This document shows, piece after piece, positions 35,369-47,246 of a DNA stretch of 64,000 nt. The translations under genes were made by a program, and so were the position numbers. The stretch spans positions 237,285 to 301,284 of the forward strand of contig DF236989.1 of assembly GCA_000708835.1 (NCBI GenBank), read 5' to 3'. This DNA is from Klebsormidium nitens. Lineage: Eukaryota > Streptophyta > Klebsormidiophyceae > Klebsormidiales > Klebsormidiaceae. The first letter of the stretch is position 1, and every line of letters begins with the position of its first letter. The notes beneath the pieces were generated by a model. The model saw only the letters and a list, made by a program, of their open reading frames with translations. It made no database searches and had not been told where the DNA came from.

Positions 35369-38300
35369 ATGCATTCCCATTTGCGCGGCCATCAGACTCT
35401 GCTCCGGTTGGTCGGAAAGAGGAGACGCTTGCCTCCGGAAGTCCAGAGCAATCCCCAAAGCAGCACGCTCGGCCCAAGTGTAAGTGCAGCTTCTCGTCTA
35501 GAACTTTATCCTGCTTTGGTCATTCTTTCTGTCAAGCTGGGTTTTTATCTGCTTTCTATCGAGGCTTGAAGCTGGATCCAACTTGCCAGGGAATGGAGGA
35601 ATTTAAAAAGCACAATGCGGTACCTTCTAGAGGCTTGGTCATGAGTTTCATGGTTATGATGATTGCCCCTCCATGTTGCTTGTCCTTGACCTGCTGCTTT
35701 GATTTAAGTTCTTGCCACTGCCATATTGCTGACGTTGCAAACTGCGACCATTGACTTTTGGCTATGGTTCCTTCATCTGACTATGCACTGCAATGCACAC
35801 TGGTACCCTGATTATCTGCAAGCTGCTGCCTTTAGGAGGGGCTCTGAATTGCAAAATATCGCTAGCACACACTACGTGCATGAGCCGTTGTGCGCTTTGA
35901 AAGCCTATGGTAGAAATCCCTCAAAGCTCTGCCAATCTATTGCAGGACCTTCCAAATGTTCCTCCGACGCCCCTGTCGCCTGAAATTGACAACACCCGCA
36001 AAAGTGGAAAAGAGCACACCTGGGTGAATCTTGGGGGCAAAGAGAATGCGTCCAGTAGCGATCAGAGTCCGACGTGTCCCATCTGCGGCCGGAGCTTGCC
36101 CGGCGCTGATGGCGCCATCAATGCACATATCGGTGAGGCATATGCTGCAATGGCTGCCAATCTTGGTTTCACAGCTTTTTTGCAAGCGCTCTGCAAACCA
36201 AGGGCTCTACAGTGTCCGCTGAATGGCTGAGCTCCAGTGAATTTTGAATGGCAAAGTCAATTCTTCTAAGATGTGAAGTTCTGCATTGACTAGTTGTACC
36301 AGGATCAGCTGAGATATTCGATGAGCGATTCCAACAATAGTGGAACCATTAGAGGACGTTTTGGAACCATGCCATGCCAGTGCAATCTTCAGTGTGAGCC
36401 TAAATGGCAAAACGGCCGTTTGCACCTCAGGCCCTTATCAATCGTCGCATCTCCCTTAAGCCTTTGGCGAAACCAGCTCTGACAGCACACTTTCCTCAGG
36501 ATCTCATCACATCTGCTTTGAATAATGGCTTTGTCGGCAGCCTCTGCTTCATATGCTATCTGGTTACTTCGTTTTGATGTACTTCAGGGAGTACTCTTTA
36601 GGTTGCAATGTCTCAATGTGGAGGTAGCTCCAATTAATTGGTGTAACAGCATTTTTAACGTGGTCCCGAATGCACAGATGCGTGCCTGGCCCGGGGCTCC
36701 GCCGCCAGTGCGAACAGTCGCCCTCCTCGCAAGACCACCCAGACGACCCTCGCCGCCTTCACCAGCCCCAGAGCAAAGCTGGGCCCTGGGTCCAAAAGCC
36801 TTCCGAGCACTACCTCTAAAGGGTTAGCCGATACCAAGGGGTTATCAAGCCCCCAAACCCCAGGTTACAAGCGGTCGGTCAGCCTGCCAGCCACCCTCCC
36901 GCTGATCGACCCCTGGAAGGACGCTGGAATAGAACCAGGGGAAAGTCTGGGTGCAAAGAGGAGGAAACGGGCCGGGAGTAGTGTTGTCTGTGACGAGTCG
37001 GAGAGCAGGGGGGGCAGGGGCTTGGATGCAACTGCAAAAGGGGGACTTTGTAACGTCGATACTGGTCGGGGTTGCTTGGAACCAGCTCCCGTAGGGTCCA
37101 AGAGTCGGGAGGCGGTGCCGATTGCCAGGGGAGTAAGGGACGAGCCCCAGCTCAAAAGTGGCCATTCGGAGTTCGACAGCCAGGTTGAACGCCCCGGAGC
37201 TTTTCATAGCCCGGTTGTATTCCCCGGGGGTCCCTGCGAGAATGGCCTCCGAAGCGATCCTACACTGGAGGAGAGCTCCCCACCTCCGAACTCGGAACCT
37301 ACGCACTTGCCGAAAGAGTTGGATACTTGGGCTGTGAGGCAGTGGCGGTTTGAGGACGCGGCGTCGCTCTGCACTGTCGGACGTCCGATTCGCCTAGTCC
37401 GAGAACCGGACAATCCAAAGGACGGAAACGCCATTTTGGTTACGGTTGGAGGCGCTCCAAAAGCGAAAGCTGTGGATGCGAAGTTGGGGGCCTGGAAGGA
37501 GAGTGAGTTGCAGGGGAGGCGGGAAGCTACTTCGGACAGGGGCCCTGCTGATTCTGGACGTCCGAAACAGGGACTGTCCGAGAAGAGGCGGGGTGCTGAT
37601 GAGTCCGGCGAGCTACGAGCTTCTAACGGCTCACAGAGCAACGGGAGTCCTCGAAGAAGAAGGGAGGAAAGCCGAGAAGACAGCCTGGGTAAAAGCGGGG
37701 ATGACGTCAGCAACACGGCTCCGGCACCGACAAGGACGAGTCCTCGGAAGCGGACGAAGGAGGCTTTTGCGGCCCGTCAAATCGACACCGAGCCCGTCCG
37801 AGAAGCGAAGGCCAAACAGCCTGCCAAGAAGGGGGGGGTCGACGACCCGCGGGTGATTGGCTACTTGCCAGCTGTCATTGCGGAGCACCTTGCCCCGGTG
37901 ATGGACCGGTTTGGGACGGCGTTTGGCGGGGAAGTGACGGTGCGTCCGCAGTGCGCCGGCGCGGCGGCGGGCGTCCGGATAAGGCGTCCGGTGAGTGAGG
38001 GAAGGGGCGGCTGTGACGGTGAACTGGTGGGAGGTTTGGAAGCAGGACGGGAGTCGGAGGATAGGATTGGGGGACGGTTGGAAGATGGGCGGGCAGAAGG
38101 GAGTGCGTCGGAGGACGGAAGCGGGGGGAGGGGAGTTGGGAGGGAGTGTGGTAGCGGGGAAGATACGAAGAGCGCCATTGAAGCAGCGCATGAGAGATCT
38201 AGTAGAGGTGCGGAATTGCGAGCAGCAGAAGGCGTAAAAGGAGAGGGTGGAACGGAGAGCGGAACGGGCGGAAGGGGACTTGAACCGGAAGGAGCTCCCT

Positions 38301-41300
38301 GCTTCGAAGCGTCTGCGGGAGGTCCGAGCGGAGTGGAGGGAACGGAAGACGTTGACCGCCAGAGACACGTGGCAGCGGTTGACTCGCACTGGCGCTCGGC
38401 GTGTGAGGCCGCGGCGCGAGCGCGCGCTGCTCTAGTTGCGGACCCGTCCCTGCCCAAGTACCAGGGCAATTTCTTGTACATGGTGCGGACGGTTCTGGAT
38501 GCGGACGGACACCTGTTTTCGGACGATGAAGCGGCGCTGCTGCGGGGCATCGGCGGAGTGAGCGGCGAGGGGCAGCGGTTGGTCGTGCGGCTCTTTCAGC
38601 GGAAAGGTGGGAAATTTTGCACGGGTGGCCGCTTTTAGATCTCCTCAACCCCTCAATTGCTATGCGAAGACTTTTCTTGGCGAAGGTTGGAACGGATTTG
38701 CGTTACCTTGACATCCGTCGAACCGTTCCCTTGATTAACACCAAGGAATTTTACGAATGAATTCGATCCCGGACCGAGATTGTCGATGATCCAACTCGGA
38801 TCAATCAGTCTTCAGCATCCTTCCATGCGATGCCCTGATCGGTCCATGTTGAGATGGCAAGCACGCCCCAATTACAGAGGCGCACACGGCTTACAGTTCC
38901 CTATTTGATGCTTATTTTGATTGATCATATCCGCTACTCTTTTGCAGGGCCGTGGTTCCGTGTGAGCAACCTGTCGTATGCGGACGTCCGCGACGTGCCG
39001 ATCGCTATTCAAGAGCTCCTCAGCCGGGGCTATTTACTCTCCTCTGTCCAAAGCCCAATCCCCGGGACCGACTCTGGGCCCGGGGGAAAATACGAGGCTT
39101 CAGAGGAAGCTGGCCCGAGCGTCATTGAAGCTTCCGGGGCAAACAACCGGGGCAGTGACGGTGCCGGCGAAGCGACCGGTGGAAAGAACCGAGGAACAGA
39201 AGAAGTGGCCGGGGGAAAGAACCGAGGAACAGAAGGAGGGCTCGACGCGCGGGCAAGGAGGAGGAGCCAACGGCTGGCCGGAACTTCCGCGGACAGGGAT
39301 GCTGAGACCGAGAGCGGCACCGGATTTTTGGTGTCAGAGGTACAGAGAGGGGCTTCCGGAAGCATAGGAGGAATAAGTTTTTCGGGGGGTGGTTCGGAGC
39401 CCAGGTGGGAGCCCCGGGCGCCGGAGGTGCGGGACGCGGGGTATGTTCGTGACCGGGTCGGCGTGCTGAACGTCGGGGAGTTGCGCGAGCTGCTGTGCGC
39501 GCTGGGGCTCAAGGTCAGGGCTCCTTTTTCATTATCTTCTTTTGTTTTTTGACCTTGGTCTGGGGAGTCGGGGCTTCTAGGCCCGCAAAACCAGGGTGTG
39601 ACCCAGCGATCCCCAGTTTCAAGGTGACGGCTCCTGCTTCTCTGAATTTGAAGTAGGTAAGGCTTGGCAGATGGGGCAACAGAAATCGCTTCCCGAACTC
39701 TGTTTAAAAGCCGAGGAAAAGTTGGATAACTTCAAGCGAGGTGAATACTGTGCGTCAATTAATTGTTCTTGATAGCATCTAAAGGCTGAATCTCCGACTT
39801 GACTTCAACTGACTCGGCCTCTGATTCAAACGGTGACTATACCTGACCCTGACTAACCTCAGGGTCAGGTTCAAACTCTGACCAACCCTGACTGCCTGAA
39901 CCTAAGTAAACTTTAGGGTCACGTTCGAACTTGACAGACCCTGACCGACTCTGACTGGACCTGACTGAACCTGAACCAGACAACTGTTCGGGCTTGCATG
40001 AGGCTGAGTGAGCCTGAGTGAGCCTGACCGAACCTGATCGAACCAGATTCCGACTCCGACTGTCGTCATTCTGCCGCAGACGAAGCTGGAAGTCAACGGC
40101 GCCGAATCTGACTCATCCTCTGACTCAAATCGTGACTGTACCTGAAACTGAATACAAGGCTGACAAAATCTTAACTAGACCGGACTGAAATCTGAACCTG
40201 ACTGGATTTGACCGAGTTCGAACCTGAGGCTGAGTGAGCCTGAGTGAATCTGGCGAACCTGACCGAACCAAATTTCGACCGCAGACGAAGCTCGAAGTCA
40301 ACGGCGCCAAGCGAGACGAGCTGCTGCGGTGGATCGTGGACGCGGCGTGCGACGCCCGGCAGACGACGCCCTGGGGCCAGGGCTGCCACGTGGCAGTCAT
40401 GGAGAAGGTAGCTGAACTGGCGGGGGAGAGCGTGCGGCTGCCGGAGGGGCTGCACCACCTGCTGTGGCGGGTGCAGGTGCGATTTTAGGGTTTTAAGGGT
40501 TTAACCCTAAGATCTCGCCTAACCTAAGACCCAACCCAACCCAAAAACCCTAACTCTAAAACCCCAAGTTTGAAGTTGGGCGGCTTTTTTAGTTTTTTTT
40601 TTGTCTGGTCGTTTGGTCGTGGCGCGTGCGAGGTGTGTCAGACAATCTCTCTTTAGCTTGCTTCTGTGATTCTTCAGATTGTGCGGATTTCGTCTCCTCA
40701 TTCTGCCTTCTCTTGTCGTAAATGTGGCGCGCGCAGCTGCGTCGGACGTTTCTTCTCTTGCTCGCTGCCAGTCTCGGTCAACGTTCGCAGGTTCCTTGGC
40801 TTTCACTCGTTCCCATTTTTTGGTGACTTGAGGGGGATTCTTTGTGTTCAATGGTCATTCTCTGTGCTGAATTAGGAATTTTTGTGTTCAATGGTCATTC
40901 TCTGTGCTCCGCGCGGTGCTCCTTCTTCTCAACGGGAAGCGAAGCTTTCCGCCCTTTCTGCCGGCGTTGGATGTTTCTTGAGCGCTTTCTCCACGAAAAC
41001 CTGGCGCGCCCTTTCGACGTCAGCTTGTCGTCACCTTCGTGTCAACGCAGCGCCTCGTCTTATTGAACGGCGAGCAGGACCTGTCGCCCTTCCCGCTTGG
41101 GGGCTGATGTTCCCTTTGGGCTCTTTCCCGCAGAAACGAGACCAACATGCACTTTCGCGCCCTGTTGACGTCAAGCTGACGTCATGCTTGCATGTGTGCA
41201 GCGCCTCTTCTTCCTCAACGGCGAGCAGGACCTGTCGGCCTTCCTGCTGGTCGACATGGGCCTGTGCAAGTACCCGCCGTACCGCTGCTCGCGGACGCGG

Positions 41301-44300
41301 CCCGTCTTTCGGACGCGGGCGGATCTCCTGGCATACGAACAGGTGCGGCGTCCGAATAATCTGCCCCTCTCTCAGTTCGGCATTTGGCCCATTGTTCTTT
41401 TCAATGGTCGAAAGTGAAATTTGCCTCTCAAGGTTCCAAACGGGGATGCGGCCCGTCTTCCGGACGCGGGCGGACCTCCTGGCGTACGAACAGGTGCCGC
41501 GTCCGAACCTGATCTGCCCTTTTCAGTCCGGCTTCTTGCCTAATGCTATTACGACGGTCGAAGGTGCATATTGCCTCACGAAAAGTCTAGACGACGCCAT
41601 TTTCCGGACGCGCGCACAGACATCCGGCGTCCGATTATGACCTGCCCCAGTAACGACGAACCGAACGGGAGTTCGCCATAATATTGTCGGCCAAAGTTGG
41701 GCTTTGACCCAACATTTGACGATTGAGATCTGGAGTTTGTTTTAACCTCGACGGTTGGAGCTGAAGTCTGCCCAATATTGGCGGTTGGAGCGGCAATTTG
41801 CTCTGAAAAGGAATATCAATGAGTGTTCTATGGAACGGCGTAGCTTTTGCATAATGCTATTCCTGCAGAAAAGCCTGGCTTTTCTTGAATCAAAGCTGGT
41901 CGCAAGGAGCCTTCACATGCCGCTCTGACTTCTGAGAAACTTCAACAGATCCGCCGAAAAGGGTGAGCGTTCTCAAGAGCTCCACACATGAAATGGAGGC
42001 GCTTCTCAAGGAAATACCTTCATCCAAGAATGATCTAAAGCACTGGTACTGCGAGGCAGATATCAGTCAGCACCTCTTCAAGGAGGTTATGTATCTGAGG
42101 CAAAGCTGCTCATGGAGCTCGTTTGCAGAATCACGGAACTTGAACTTTCCCCGAACGCAGAATCACCTTCCTTTAATCTTCCTTAAACGCAGAAGATTAT
42201 TCTGCGAAAGAGCTCCATGAGCAGTTTTCGCGAATGACGGAAGGTGATTCTGACGCAGCATCACCTTAGACCTTCTTTAAACCTTCTTTAAACCTTCCTA
42301 AACCTTCCTGAAACCTTCCCTTAACCTTCCCCAAACCTTTCTTAAATCTTTCTTAAACCTTCCCCAAACGCAGGCGCTCGACGTCGCTCAGCGAATGGAC
42401 GAGGCCGTCGAAGCAGCCGACACCGCGGCCGCCCTGCGCCTGCTCGCGGCCGCGCGCCGTGGCCTCACTCAACGCGCGCTTTCGGCCAACGCGTCACTGA
42501 GGGGCGCCACCAGCGGACGGCAATCTGCCGGACTCGAAACAGACGGTCAGGATGCGTCGAGGGTCGGGGCTCCGCCGGGGGAAGAGCGGGGGACGGTAAG
42601 ACTTGAGGGGGACGCTATGACTGAGTTCGGCACTGAAGGGGGTTTAAACAACGGCCGGGCGATGTCAGCGGAGCGGTTTCGAGGGGCCGAGGTTCCAAGC
42701 ACGGTTGAGGCGTTTTCGGTCGGTCCGATTGAGGGGACGGAGCCAATCGGACGGCAGCGAGGGCACTGTTGCTCTATTGTCCGGGGGGGGGAAAGCAGAC
42801 TGGGTCCGGAGGAGATTGAGGAACGGAAGCGACTCGCGGGAGAAATGCCGAAGTTGGGTCGGGAAGCAGAACCGTGCGACGGATGTGGGAGGGAAGGACC
42901 TGTTCTCCAATCGGCAGGAGTCGGGTTGAGAGCTGAGCTGGGTTGCCACGTGTCAGGCCTGCAGGGCGACACGTGTGCGAAAGTAGAGGCTTGTACAATA
43001 GCGCACGCGCAGGTAACGGAGCGGTTCGTTGACAGCGCTCGCAAGGTGAGCTCGCAGAAGATGGGTACTGTTGAGGTCAGGGAGACGACCGTAGTGCACA
43101 GGGAACAGGTAGGAGTAGCAGCGAACGCTTTTGAGGCTCTGAAAGGTCAGCACACGGGAACGAAAGTGCCGCTACTAGTTGAAAGTCGGATGGAAACGGA
43201 CGAGCGGGTTGAGCTTAACCCGAGTGCTAACCTGGAAGACCGGCAGTCTCCCGAGTTGGGACCGGCGCCGTTGTTCGTCGCACGGTTTGCGGCGGGGTGG
43301 GTTTACAGCGTGGTAGCGACGGTCGGGGTGTCGATACTAGAGAAGGAGAAACGGTACGGCGAGGCGGTAACGGTCCTCCGGCAGTTGCTGAGCGGTAACC
43401 ATTCCCGGGGGCGGCGCGGGCAGTGGTGGGGCCGGCTCTCGATCAATCTGGATCACCTGGGCAGGTCAGCTTTCGTGCGACGCAATGGCAACCGTTTGAT
43501 ACCTTATGCAGAAGACTCTGATTGCTTTCCAGGCGCTTCGTAGCCTGTGTGGACTTTCGTGAGGCTGCATTGCTAGACCAAGTCTCAAACTCACGCGCCC
43601 ACGTGTTGGCAGCGCGTGAGACGGAGTACAGTCAAATTGCGAGTCGTTGCATTGCGTCGAAACGCTTGTTGTTCTTCGGACCTTGCTGATCATCAACGAC
43701 TCCTCATGCTGACAATGAACATCAGGTTGTGATTACTTGTAGTATTTCTTTTGCCAGTTTTACGTCTTCCGCGAATCCGATTACCTGGCCGCAGGAGTCG
43801 GTCGATTTTATGCCAACAGGACTTCTTTGATGCCAAAAGGACTTCTTTCCTTGGATCGTTCGAACTCCGCTCTGACCCGTTCGCTGTTCGCCCGTTCCTC
43901 TTCCAGGAAGGAAGAGAGCCTCCAGACTGCAGAGGCGGGCGTCTCGGACCCCTGGGTGCGCGGGGGCGACCGCCTGGCCCTGCAACGCCGTGTGTGTCGC
44001 CTCTCCAAGCCCCCCCGCCGCTGGCGCAAGCCCCACTACTCGGAAGCCGTCGACCGACTCTACTCTCCGACCATCTGCCCCGAGACGAGAATCAGTGGCC
44101 GGCCCCTGAACTGCACAGTCGGGGCGAAGTCCCGGTTCTACGCAATGGACAACGGGCAGTGCGGCGTGGAAGAACTGGCGCTGGAGTGGTACGCGAGCGA
44201 CGAAGGGGGGGGTGGGAAGGCGTGCATTCTGAGGGGGGGGTCTGGTGCACGCTGTTCGGGCTGCTCATGTGGGAGGTCCTGTTCGCGGACGTCGCGGACG

Positions 44301-45756
44301 TGTTCCGGACGCCCTTCCAAGTGAGCCGCGTTTCGAACGCCGTTTTGGACGCCTTTTTGGACACGTTTTGGACGTTTTGGACGCATTTTGACGTTTCGGA
44401 CCCCCAAGTGAGCCGCGTTTCGGACGCCGTTTCTGTCTCGGACGTCCGTCCCTAGGGAACTCTTGAAGAGCGTTTGGATCAGGAGAGTCGAAGTCCGTTG
44501 TTTCAAGTGTCCTTCTTGTGGGGTCCTTGGAACGCCGACCCGGACCAAGAGATGCTTGAATATTTCGGTTGCCGTCTTGGATCACAAGAGTTGGGAACGT
44601 CGTGATTGGCAGGAAGGCTTGAAGATGCGTTCGCTCTGAATGACGTCGTTCAGGAGGGGTCTTCGGTTGCATTCTTATGCAATGCTGTCCTTCTGTCAAG
44701 TGGTCTGCAGAGTGAAGGGGCCGCCTTTTCAGACGTTGCTTCTTCCGAGCCTGCATTGCTGTTCTATATTTTCTACTCTGACCTAGCACTAGTGAATCTG
44801 TATCACCTACGAATCTTTTTGTGAGCGATCCGGAACGGAAGCTAGTGCAACCGAAAGCGAACCAACAGCCGGTTCGTTTCCAAGCCCCAAGTGCGGGCTT
44901 CTCGCTTCCGAGTCGATGATTCGAAACAACCTGAATTCTCATAAGATCCAGGATCCGAATTGAGGAACATGTGGCCTGACCTTATCCCAAACCACACTCA
45001 ACCCGGTTTTAACCCATTCGAAACTGTTCCCTGCAGACGGCCCCTCTCGACCTGGACACGGACGCCTTTTTCCCCTCCCGCGAGGCCGCCATACTCGAGC
45101 GCCTCCGCCTTATCCAAACCGGTGACGTGGCATCTCTCCTGGCCGTCCGTTGGGCCACGTCAGCAGGCACGTGGTGCCGGGGTGTAAATTGGGAGCGGCA
45201 CACTTTGGAAGAGCTGCAGACGATCGCGGGTTGCGTGGGTAACCAAGGGTTAGCGGCGGTTTGCCGGTTATTAGCGGAGGATCACGCGGGGTGGGCCGGG
45301 GGCATGCCGGACCTGTTGCTGTGGCGGGAAAATCGGGTGGGTTTGAACGGGGTTCGATTTGAGGAGGAGCGGGGACGAGTTGGAGGTTTGAGGAGTGAGG
45401 AGAGGCCTGCGAGAGGGGTCCAGTTGCCGAGTGGTTTGGAAGCGTCTTGGGACTGCCAAGAGGTGGGTTTGGTCGAGTGCAACGGGATAAATACTGGACG
45501 AACGACCAGCAGTCAAGAAGGGGTTACCGAGGGTGACGGTGGAATCGGGGGGCTGAGGGAAGGGGTTGACTTTTGGGTTAAGAGGGAGGCGAAGCTTGTG
45601 GAGGTGAAGGGGCCGCGAGACCGGCTTTCTGAGCAGCAAAGGGCGTGGATCGGAGCGCTCCAAGCGGCGGGGATTGCGGTGGAAGTGTGCAAGGTGGTGG
45701 AATGCGAAGAATCGAAGGGGGCGAAAGGGAAGCAAGCGGGAAAGAAGAGGAAATGA
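35369..45756 (+). CDS. FAN1: Fanconi-associated nuclease 1 (HIRAN, UBZ4, SAP, VRR-NUC)
   Basis: Model: 35369-35479, 35946-36132, 36678-38606, 38948-39513, 40285-40476, 41202-41342, 42374-43464, 43907-44320, 45037-45756. Exon 8 is one nucleotide short, with a frame shift at poly-G 44205-44212; allowing for it the product is about 1783 aa, against roughly 900-1000 in other FAN1 proteins. A UBZ4 finger uses C81, C84, H98 and C102. A HIRAN domain is split by an insert (about 314-354 and 487-520). The conserved core begins near 671; an SAP-like segment spans exons 4-5, a TPR-like region exons 6-8, and the VRR-NUC nuclease exon 9. PDLLLWR and VEVKGPRD supply the PD-(D/E)XK residues. FAN1 cuts 5' flaps and unhooks interstrand crosslinks in the nucleus. 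Extra length comes from Gly/Glu/Arg/Ser-rich inserts in exons 3, 4, 7 and 9. Confidence 0.92.
39819..40284. repeat. CTGA-rich tandem duplication ending at FAN1 exon 5
   Basis: Degenerate repeats of CTGACC/CTGAACC/GAGTGAGCCTGA type fill the end of intron 4. Two larger blocks can be aligned, from about 39819 and from about 40116. The first block contains, at 40071-40103, a copy of the exon 5 acceptor and its first codons (compare 40277-40308). Confidence 0.75.
41036..41106 (+). repeat. intronic echo of FAN1 exon 6 start
   Basis: Copy of the acceptor and first about 50 nt of exon 6 (compare 41192-41260). It shares the run encoding NGEQDLS and has its own CAG acceptor at 41052-41054. The preceding intron sequence, including a GACGTCA-type stretch, is also duplicated, so the unit is roughly 155 bp. 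Confidence 0.85.
41440..41505 (+). repeat. intronic echo of FAN1 exon 6 end
   Basis: Close copy of the last about 50 nt of exon 6 plus its donor and following intron bases (compare 41286-41352). It encodes the same RPVFRTRADLLAYEQ and is followed by GTGC in both. A third, more diverged fragment of the same type lies at about 41595-41635. Confidence 0.88.
42246..42370. repeat. ACCTTCCTTAA-type minisatellite at FAN1 intron 6 acceptor
   Basis: More than ten imperfect units of about 11-12 bp (variants of AACCTTCCTTA) run directly into the CAG acceptor of exon 7 and form its pyrimidine tract. Confidence 0.85.
44319..44431 (+). repeat. duplicated donor region of FAN1 exon 8
   Basis: The bases around the exon 8 donor, starting AAGTGAGCCGCG at 44319, are repeated nearly exactly at 44405-44431. 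Between them are GGACG/TTTTGG-type short repeats. The second copy offers a second consensus GTGAGC donor. Confidence 0.8.
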
Positions 45757-47246
45757 TAGCTCTCCAAAGACTACTGAATTGTGTATATCGAGCGTTATGA
45801 AAGTGCATGATGCAGGATACTCATACTAGTTTTGCTACATAAAATATCTCTACAAAACGGCGCAAAGGATACCGCAAACTACATGGTTCAATCTCGTTAC
45901 AGTCAAGTCGTCGATTAGGATCATGCTTGCCGCTGCATGTAGTGCCACAGTATTCCCAAAGCATGCGCCTCGCCGGTCTGATCGAAACGCGGCAGACACA
46001 TGCATGCACAATCACTGATCGACGCAAGCCGCGCATGACCGATGTGGTGCGACGCGTACGTCTTCAGTGTCGATTGAAACGCGGCAGACACATGCATGCA
46101 CAATCACTGATCGACGCAAGCCGCGCATGATGGTGCGACGCGTACGTCTTCAGTGTCACTGCGGGCTATTGTACTATATAGCTAGCTCCGGCTGCGATCG
46201 AGCCGAGAGTAATACATGCCACCGAGGGGGGGCCGGCATCATGGGCACCGCGACTTCTCATGTACGGTAAAGAACTTCGATCGCTCGAATTGGCTGGGTC
46301 GGATCATTGTGAGGTAAGTGATTGAGTAGCAGAGGGCGTGAATCGGGGCGCGCTAACTCCACGGCATAGGTCACATTTAATATTTCGGTGGAGGTGTGCA
46401 AGATAATTCTCCCCTGTGACAAGCCCGCGGTTTCAGACCAGACGTGCCTTATCTCAAGAAGAACTCAAATCAACAGATTTGATAAGATCAACAGATCTTA
46501 CGGAAAAAGCTCATACAGCGTGAAACGTATTTATATACAAACTTCTCTGGCTGGCGGAAGTTGTTTACGAGTTTCGAACAAGCAGATAAAAGGGAAAAAC
46601 TTGAAAATATAAGATTATTGACATCGTCCATCATTGACTTGACCCCTCATCTTTCTGTTCCGGCCTCTGCCCATAGCTTCTGTCTCCTTACGTAATTGCC
46701 TCAGTCCTCGATCCCTTGCTCACGATCGCAATCGACACAGTAGAGTCTGAATACATATTGCGAACGCAACATCTCACCCAATCAGGTAAGGGGATGTTGT
46801 GAAGATATTGTTTTCGAAGAAACTTGGAACAATTGTAAACTACTCCATCATGGCGTACTGACTGTATATTCGCTCCAACTTGAGCCTGCTTTGGGAATTC
46901 ACAATCACCTTTGTATAATTGCTAGGTGCTGTATCCCCTAGTACGGTACAACGCGCCGGTTGACTTTCTCAAAACCTTGCAAACCACTTTATATCTTTGA
47001 CAAGCCGCTAGCTGAATGAAAATAATTTAGACGGCCTTGGAAGCGAGGGTGCTGCACGAAGGAAACGAAGAGCGGTCAGTTCAGACACGGCTAAATCGAG
47101 GGATCCCTCGTGGTTCTTGCTGCTTGGAATTACTTGGCAGAAATACAGTACTGATCCCTTTGCGGCAAACGAGAACCATACCCAAGGTTCAAAGCTTGAT
47201 TCGATGGAGATAACGCGTCCGATTGATCAATTCTGTGCTATAAATC
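45757..47246. other. convergent 3' intergenic region
   Basis: Lies between the FAN1 stop (+) and the symporter A stop (-). It contains the 92-bp tandem duplication listed separately. The remainder is AT-rich and shows no recognisable gene. Confidence 0.55.
45984..46159. repeat. 92-bp tandem duplication
   Basis: Two head-to-tail units, 45984-46075 and 46076-46159, start GAAACGCGGCAGACACATGC. They are nearly identical apart from about 8 bp missing from the second. Each unit contains CATGCATG and GCGTACG palindromes. It is intergenic, just downstream of FAN1. Confidence 0.9.

Noticed and set aside
37631-38550. Long minus-strand ORFs of 229-252 codons
   Set aside because: Antisense shadows of the GC-rich, low-complexity FAN1 exon 3.
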